Positions 59,905 through 64,000 of a DNA stretch of 64,000 nucleotides are shown one piece after another. Numbering within the stretch: position 1 is the first letter of the stretch; each line of letters begins with the position of its first letter. A model generated the notes under the pieces. That model did not search any database, was not told where the DNA came from, and saw nothing but the letters and a program-made list of their open reading frames with translations. The DNA lies in assembly GCF_030445035.2 (NCBI RefSeq), contig NC_080682.1, positions 31,044,770 through 31,108,769 on the forward strand, written 5' to 3'. The stretch is from Dasypus novemcinctus (Eukaryota > Chordata > Mammalia > Cingulata > Dasypodidae). A program made the position numbers and the translations under genes.

Positions 59905-60814
59905 ATATAAGAATGTGAGCATTCTGTGATCAAGAACAAAATGTTTCACACTTGTTATTTGAAGAATTTATACCACGTCTGGGACACAAAATGGGATACA
60001 AACACAAAATCAAAATACTGGTAAGATTATTATGTGCTTATTAAATGTTAGCCGAAACAAAATTTACTGAGGGTATTGTGTTTGCCTTGAATACATTTTA
60101 TGGTGTCTAAGAAAGTATTTATCATGGTTATGTTTACATGAGGTAATGCATATAATAATTCAGGAAAAAAGATCATTCATGTATGTTTTTCTTGATATTT
60201 GTCTACTTTACTTCACTCAGTTCTAGCAAGGCAGCAGGACACTCCTTATTATGCTTTAGAATTGTAAAAGCTAAAGTAATTGGCTGTCTTAGACTTGACA
60301 GCTGGTGCTGAAAAATGATTTCAGAATGGGAGTGAAGCCAAAGAAGAGCCTATGCTTTATAAGCTGGCATTTCCTTTTGGAACCATGGGATATGTTAAGG
60401 GAAAGTATGTAGGCCACAAAGGCTTTTGGGGAATGCTTGTTTTAGACAAAAGACATAAAGGGTTCTTCTTCCACCATATTTTCTCGATTAACACATACTC
60501 TGTTAGAATTGTAACTTACAGCAGTAACATGTCAGAAAAATATTTTGATATTAATATATTAAAGTTCAAACAAACTAGAAGTAGTACAGTGGATTGCCAT
60601 TAATTTATAATATGAAAATATGACATTTAATTAAATCATCTCCTTTTTATGACATTATATCTTACTGTATCTAACTACTGTGTGGTCTCCACATTGTCCA
60701 CTTTTGTCAGTCCTCTAAATGGATGACCAAAAATAAAATTGACTTATTTGTACTGTGCTTCCTCTCCCTTACTGTATATGCAGTAATTAGGAATATAACT
60801 TAGGAGAGTCATGA

Positions 60815-61125
60815 TGATATGGGCTGTGTGTGTATTCAAGAATGATATGGGCTGTGTGTGTATTCAATTTTACCAATTTCCTAAAACCCCTAGGTCCCAA
60901 GAAACTAAAACCTAATCCAACAAAGAAAGTTCTTTCACACTGAAGTGCCTCCTGAACTTGCTGCCAAATCCTCTGTATAAAAGGGACCTGAAAACCCTGC
61001 TCAGGGCTGTCTTTGGACATAAACCCCTGGGCCCAGCTGGCTGTTAATAAAACCTCCTTTGCAGACGAGACTCATGCCCTGGTCTTCAATACTGTGATCA
61101 CCAAATCCTCTCGACTGCTCCAACA
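60815..61125 (+). mobile_element. Short solo LTR, related class I-type
   Basis: 311 bp. Starts tgatatgggc with a 26-bp direct repeat of the start (60815 and 60841) and ends ctccaaca. TATAAAAG lies near 60976 and AATAAA near 61046. Flanks are atga (60811-60814) and gtga (61126-61129), one mismatch; unit A has a single 'tttatgactcag' at the matching site (about 11348). Confidence 0.82.
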
Positions 61126-61730
61126 GTGACTCAAATAAGAGTTTGGGAAGAAATAGTGAGAATAACACATGAAAAGGCTGTGGTCTGTTCTAACTTAACT
61201 AGTTTCTTTCATTTATATTTCTCTACTTCACACTGTTCTCACACATCTAGCAGCAACTAATGCATTTTATTTTCCAAATATCATAGTAGCAATGTTCAAT
61301 TCTTCCTTAAGCCTTGTCACTGAAATGCCTAAATGTAAGAATGGCATGGAAATGGTTGATTTGAGTATTTTTGTGTGTGTAACATGTAAATAATAAATAG
61401 ACATGAATAGCCTGTTTAATTACCTTTGTGAGAATAGAAGAAGGAGGAATAATGTTCAGTGGTACAGTTAGTGAGAAGTAGGCATTAGAGCCACCAATAA
61501 ATTTTACCTCCATTTAGAAATCCGTCATTATGAGCATGCTATGACCTAGGTGCCCAATGACTCAAATCAATTTGTCTTTTAACAAGTCATTTTTGCTAGA
61601 GTTCAGTTCTCTCCCTGTCAATGAAGAGCTCTATTTCAACATCACTAAGGTAATTTCCAGATGCTGCATTTTTTTCTCTATGTGTACCTTTGAATTTAAT
61701 GTTTTGTTAAACCATCCCACTATTGGACTG

Positions 61731-62929
61731 ATTATGAAAAAAAAAACAATGATTTGCTTTATCTTTATAAAAAAGGAAGGCACTGGGTATCCAGACAGAT
61801 TTGACCTACTGTATTAATAGCAGTGGCAACAAATCAGTGAGATAGTGGGATTTTCACAATGCCAAATACTTTTATTTATTTATTTATTTTTTTAAAAGAT
61901 TTTTTAAAATTTTCTCCCCCCCCCCCCCCCCGGTTGTCTGTTCTCTGTGTCCATTTGCTGCATGTTCTTTGTCTGCTGTTGGTGTTGTCAGTGGCATGGA
62001 AATCTGGTTCTTTTTATTGTGTCATTTTGCCGTGTCAGCTCTCTGTGTGTGCAGTGCCATTCTTGGGCAAGCTGAACTTTCTTTCACACTGGGTGGCTCT
62101 CCTTATGGAATGCGCTCCTTGCATGTGGGGCTCCCCTACATGTGGGACACCCCTGCATGGCAAGGCACTACTTGCATGCATCAGCACTGTGCATGGGCCA
62201 GCTCCACGTGGTTCAAGGAGGCCCAGGGTTTGAACCGTGGACTTCCCATGTGGTAGACAGACACCCTATGCATTGGGCCAAGGCTGCTTCCCCCATATAC
62301 TTTTAAACAGTCTTTTTGACAGTTCCATTCACTTCAGAATTTTATAGATGTTTCACAGAAGTAGTTTTCCAACTTTATTAGTGCTAAAGTGAATAAATAT
62401 TAAAACCTCAATGCAGTATTATGACTCACATTCAAAATGGCTAAAATGACAATAATCAGAACTAATAGGTATTGTTGAGTATGTGGGACAACGATAGCCC
62501 TCACACAATGGTAGTACAATGAGAATTGTTATTCCTATTTGGAAAGTGGTATGAAAGTATCTACTATAACTGAGCATATAAATAATGACATAGAGCTAAA
62601 AAATTGACTGCTAGTTTTATATCCAAGAAAATGACTGATTATTCACTAAATAGTCATAATAGCATTATTTACAATAACATAAATCTGAAAATAACTCTAA
62701 TCCCTATATACATATTATGTCAGACCTGAGGATATTTTTAAAGTATCAGATAGAAATATATTAGATTTTGCAAGCCATAAAGCCTCTTTCATTAATACAG
62801 CCTGTGCATAAATTCAAAATTATTTCCAAGTGTGCCTAGTCTCTAGAAATCCAACTAAGTAAAATAGGCCCTACAGTCTTTGAATGTTCAGAAAGGATGT
62901 AAAACTGAATGTGTATTCAGGGTTGCATC
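61731..62929. repeat. Duplicated flank, unit B (pairs with 24266-25165 and the start of 33446-34199)
   Basis: Here the joins that are interrupted in unit A by the zinc-finger retropseudogene (site about 61721-61730) and by L1-A (site about 62590-62602) are intact. A SINE at 61875-62295 is extra to unit B. An old L1-like tail at 62385-62600 is shared by both units. Confidence 0.85.
61875..62295 (-). mobile_element. DAS-type SINE, antisense, with long C/G homopolymer
   Basis: T-rich tail on the left, head on the right ('cattgggccaaggctgc'). A run of 16 C lies at 61916-61931. Duplication atactttta, in 'aatactttta' (61865-61874) and 'tatactttta' (62296-62305). Unit A has this text once near 24880, so it is a post-duplication insertion. 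Confidence 0.92.
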
Positions 62930-63261
62930 CAGATGAAATGTGGAGGATATGCTAAATTCAAGCTGTCTTGGAATGTGGGGAATATGTTTTAAATCAAGCT
63001 TACCTGGAGGAAATAACCTATCTAATACTCAGATAAAACACTTGAAGAAACTAACAAAAAGGCTTTTTGCATACAAACACCGTTTGTCTCACTACTCTTA
63101 TTCCCTCTGTATAAAAGGGACCAAAAAATTCCATTTGGGGCTCAGTTTTTATTAGGACAGGAGTCTGCTGAGTCCAGCCGGTTGAAATAAATCAACTTCC
63201 TTCTCAGAGTTCTCGTGTCCTTGCCTTCCATACCGCATATACGTGCCTTCTCTACAACATC
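62930..63261 (+). mobile_element. LTR, class I-like, unit B only
   Basis: TATAAAAG lies near 63111 and 'gaaataaatc' (AATAAA) near 63186, followed by a U5-like end 'tctacaaca' at 63261, as in the other class I-type LTRs here. Unit A lacks it between its 33690 and 33740 anchors. The left end is uncertain and could be up to 100 bp further left. Confidence 0.65.
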
Positions 63262-64000
63262 ATAAGAATTCAAGTTTGTCCCTGCATTGCAACAATGAGA
63301 GGTGATATACATTTGAATTGGAAAGACTTACTATGTTCCTATAAAACTTTCTGGGCTATATTTGAAAATCACTGTTCTAGATTAAATAAATAATCTTCAT
63401 TGGACATAGCAACAGGAATGAAGAATGACCACAACAACAAGAACAAGGAGAAATCTCACAAAATTTTGGTTTAGTGAAAGAAGCCAGATATAATTGTACA
63501 CAAATAATATGATTTCACTTTCACATGGTTAAAACTATATAGAACAAATCTGATAAATTGGACATTAATTTGTGATGGGGTATGTGATTCATTTCTGAGA
63601 TGTTTAGCAATATCCTGTCTTATGCTCTGTATTCTGGATGCACAGATATTTTCTTTTCTGCAAAATCAGATACTGTAAACTATTTATATTATTTTTTAAA
63701 AGGATTCCAAAAAAATTATTCACAATCATATTGTGTTTGATTTCATTAATATTATTCCAATCTCTATAATTTCTTATATAGAATAAGTGTTCAAATGCAT
63801 TTGTAAATTTAATGTAGAATACAAATTTCATCAATTATGTCAATCAATAATTATGTTTTATGTTACTCAAAATGTACTGACTCACATGTAGAATAAAAAT
63901 TTCTTCATCAACTAATGGACAATTCCAGGGGTTCATCAGCATCAGGGATACAATGCATTTTGTTATTAGTAGTGTATAATGAATTCTGTTTCATAATAGT
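63262..64000. repeat. Duplicated flank, unit B, to window end
   Basis: Collinear with 33740-34199 and then 46148-46440, joined without the 11.9-kb insertion found in unit A. No gene seen. Confidence 0.85.

Larger units (their letters stand above)
58502..61730. repeat. Duplicated flank, unit B (pairs with 9184-12050)
   Basis: Non-coding. It carries two unit B-only LTRs (59420-59904, 60815-61125) and lacks the SINE present in unit A. A short internal tandem repeat of about 40 bp is seen at 58885-58965, where 'attaattaagcattcaaata' occurs twice. Confidence 0.85.

Overview
The window is AT-rich mammalian genomic DNA. It almost certainly comes from an armadillo (Dasypus-type xenarthran). Six tRNA-derived SINEs of the armadillo DAS type are present, each recognisable by a tRNA-like head, a common body and an A-rich tail. 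Two long, young L1 elements and several families of solo LTRs are also present. The species call rests on recognising the DAS repeats and was not searched.

Only one host gene looks functional: an intact, single-exon olfactory receptor of the OR5W type at 57569-58501 (+). A second OR5W-like copy at 8481-9183 is a pseudogene. Both copies sit at the left end of a tandem segmental duplication. Unit A runs about 8.48-46.44 kb and unit B from 57.80 kb to the window end. Shared flanking DNA can be followed by eye in matching order. Unit A has been inflated about six-fold by later insertions, so the window mostly records how one OR duplicon was filled.

Region by region. 1-8.47 kb: old L1, an antisense ERV pol remnant, a Tigger DNA transposon split by an L1 3' fragment, an MLT1 LTR and an L1 tail. 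8.48-12.05 kb: OR pseudogene and duplicated flank with a DAS SINE. 12.05-24.26 kb: one antisense, intronless KRAB zinc-finger retropseudogene flanked by a 10-bp direct repeat; it was later invaded by two MaLR-type proviruses, several solo LTRs (one class II-like with a 6-bp duplication) and three SINEs. 24.27-25.17 kb: duplicated flank with a solo LTR. 25.18-33.43 kb: an L1 with complete ends (L1-A) but a 1.5-kb internal ORF2 deletion. 33.45-34.20 kb: flank. 34.20-46.15 kb: a three-level nest made of an LTR, then a twin-primed (5'-inverted) L1, then a 9.26-kb full-length antisense L1 (L1-B) with intact ORF1 and a single stop in ORF2. 46.15-48.4 kb: flank and unassigned AT-rich DNA. 48.4-54.1 kb: degraded ERV gag/pol-like DNA interrupted by LTRs, a SINE and an L1 fragment. 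54.1-56.7 kb: LTR, L1 3' fragment, and a GC-rich retrocopy of a host mRNA tail. 56.7-58.5 kb: the intact OR. 58.5-64 kb: unit B flank with three solo LTRs and one SINE.

The L1s are the most interesting part. Both young copies have an unusually long 3' UTR (2.6-2.8 kb) containing a G-rich tract, and older fragments here carry parts of the same 3' UTR. Their 5' UTRs share outer ends but differ internally. L1-B carries a CpG-rich array with a period of about 90 bp, reminiscent of monomeric mouse L1 promoters. No new host system or operon-like module was found.
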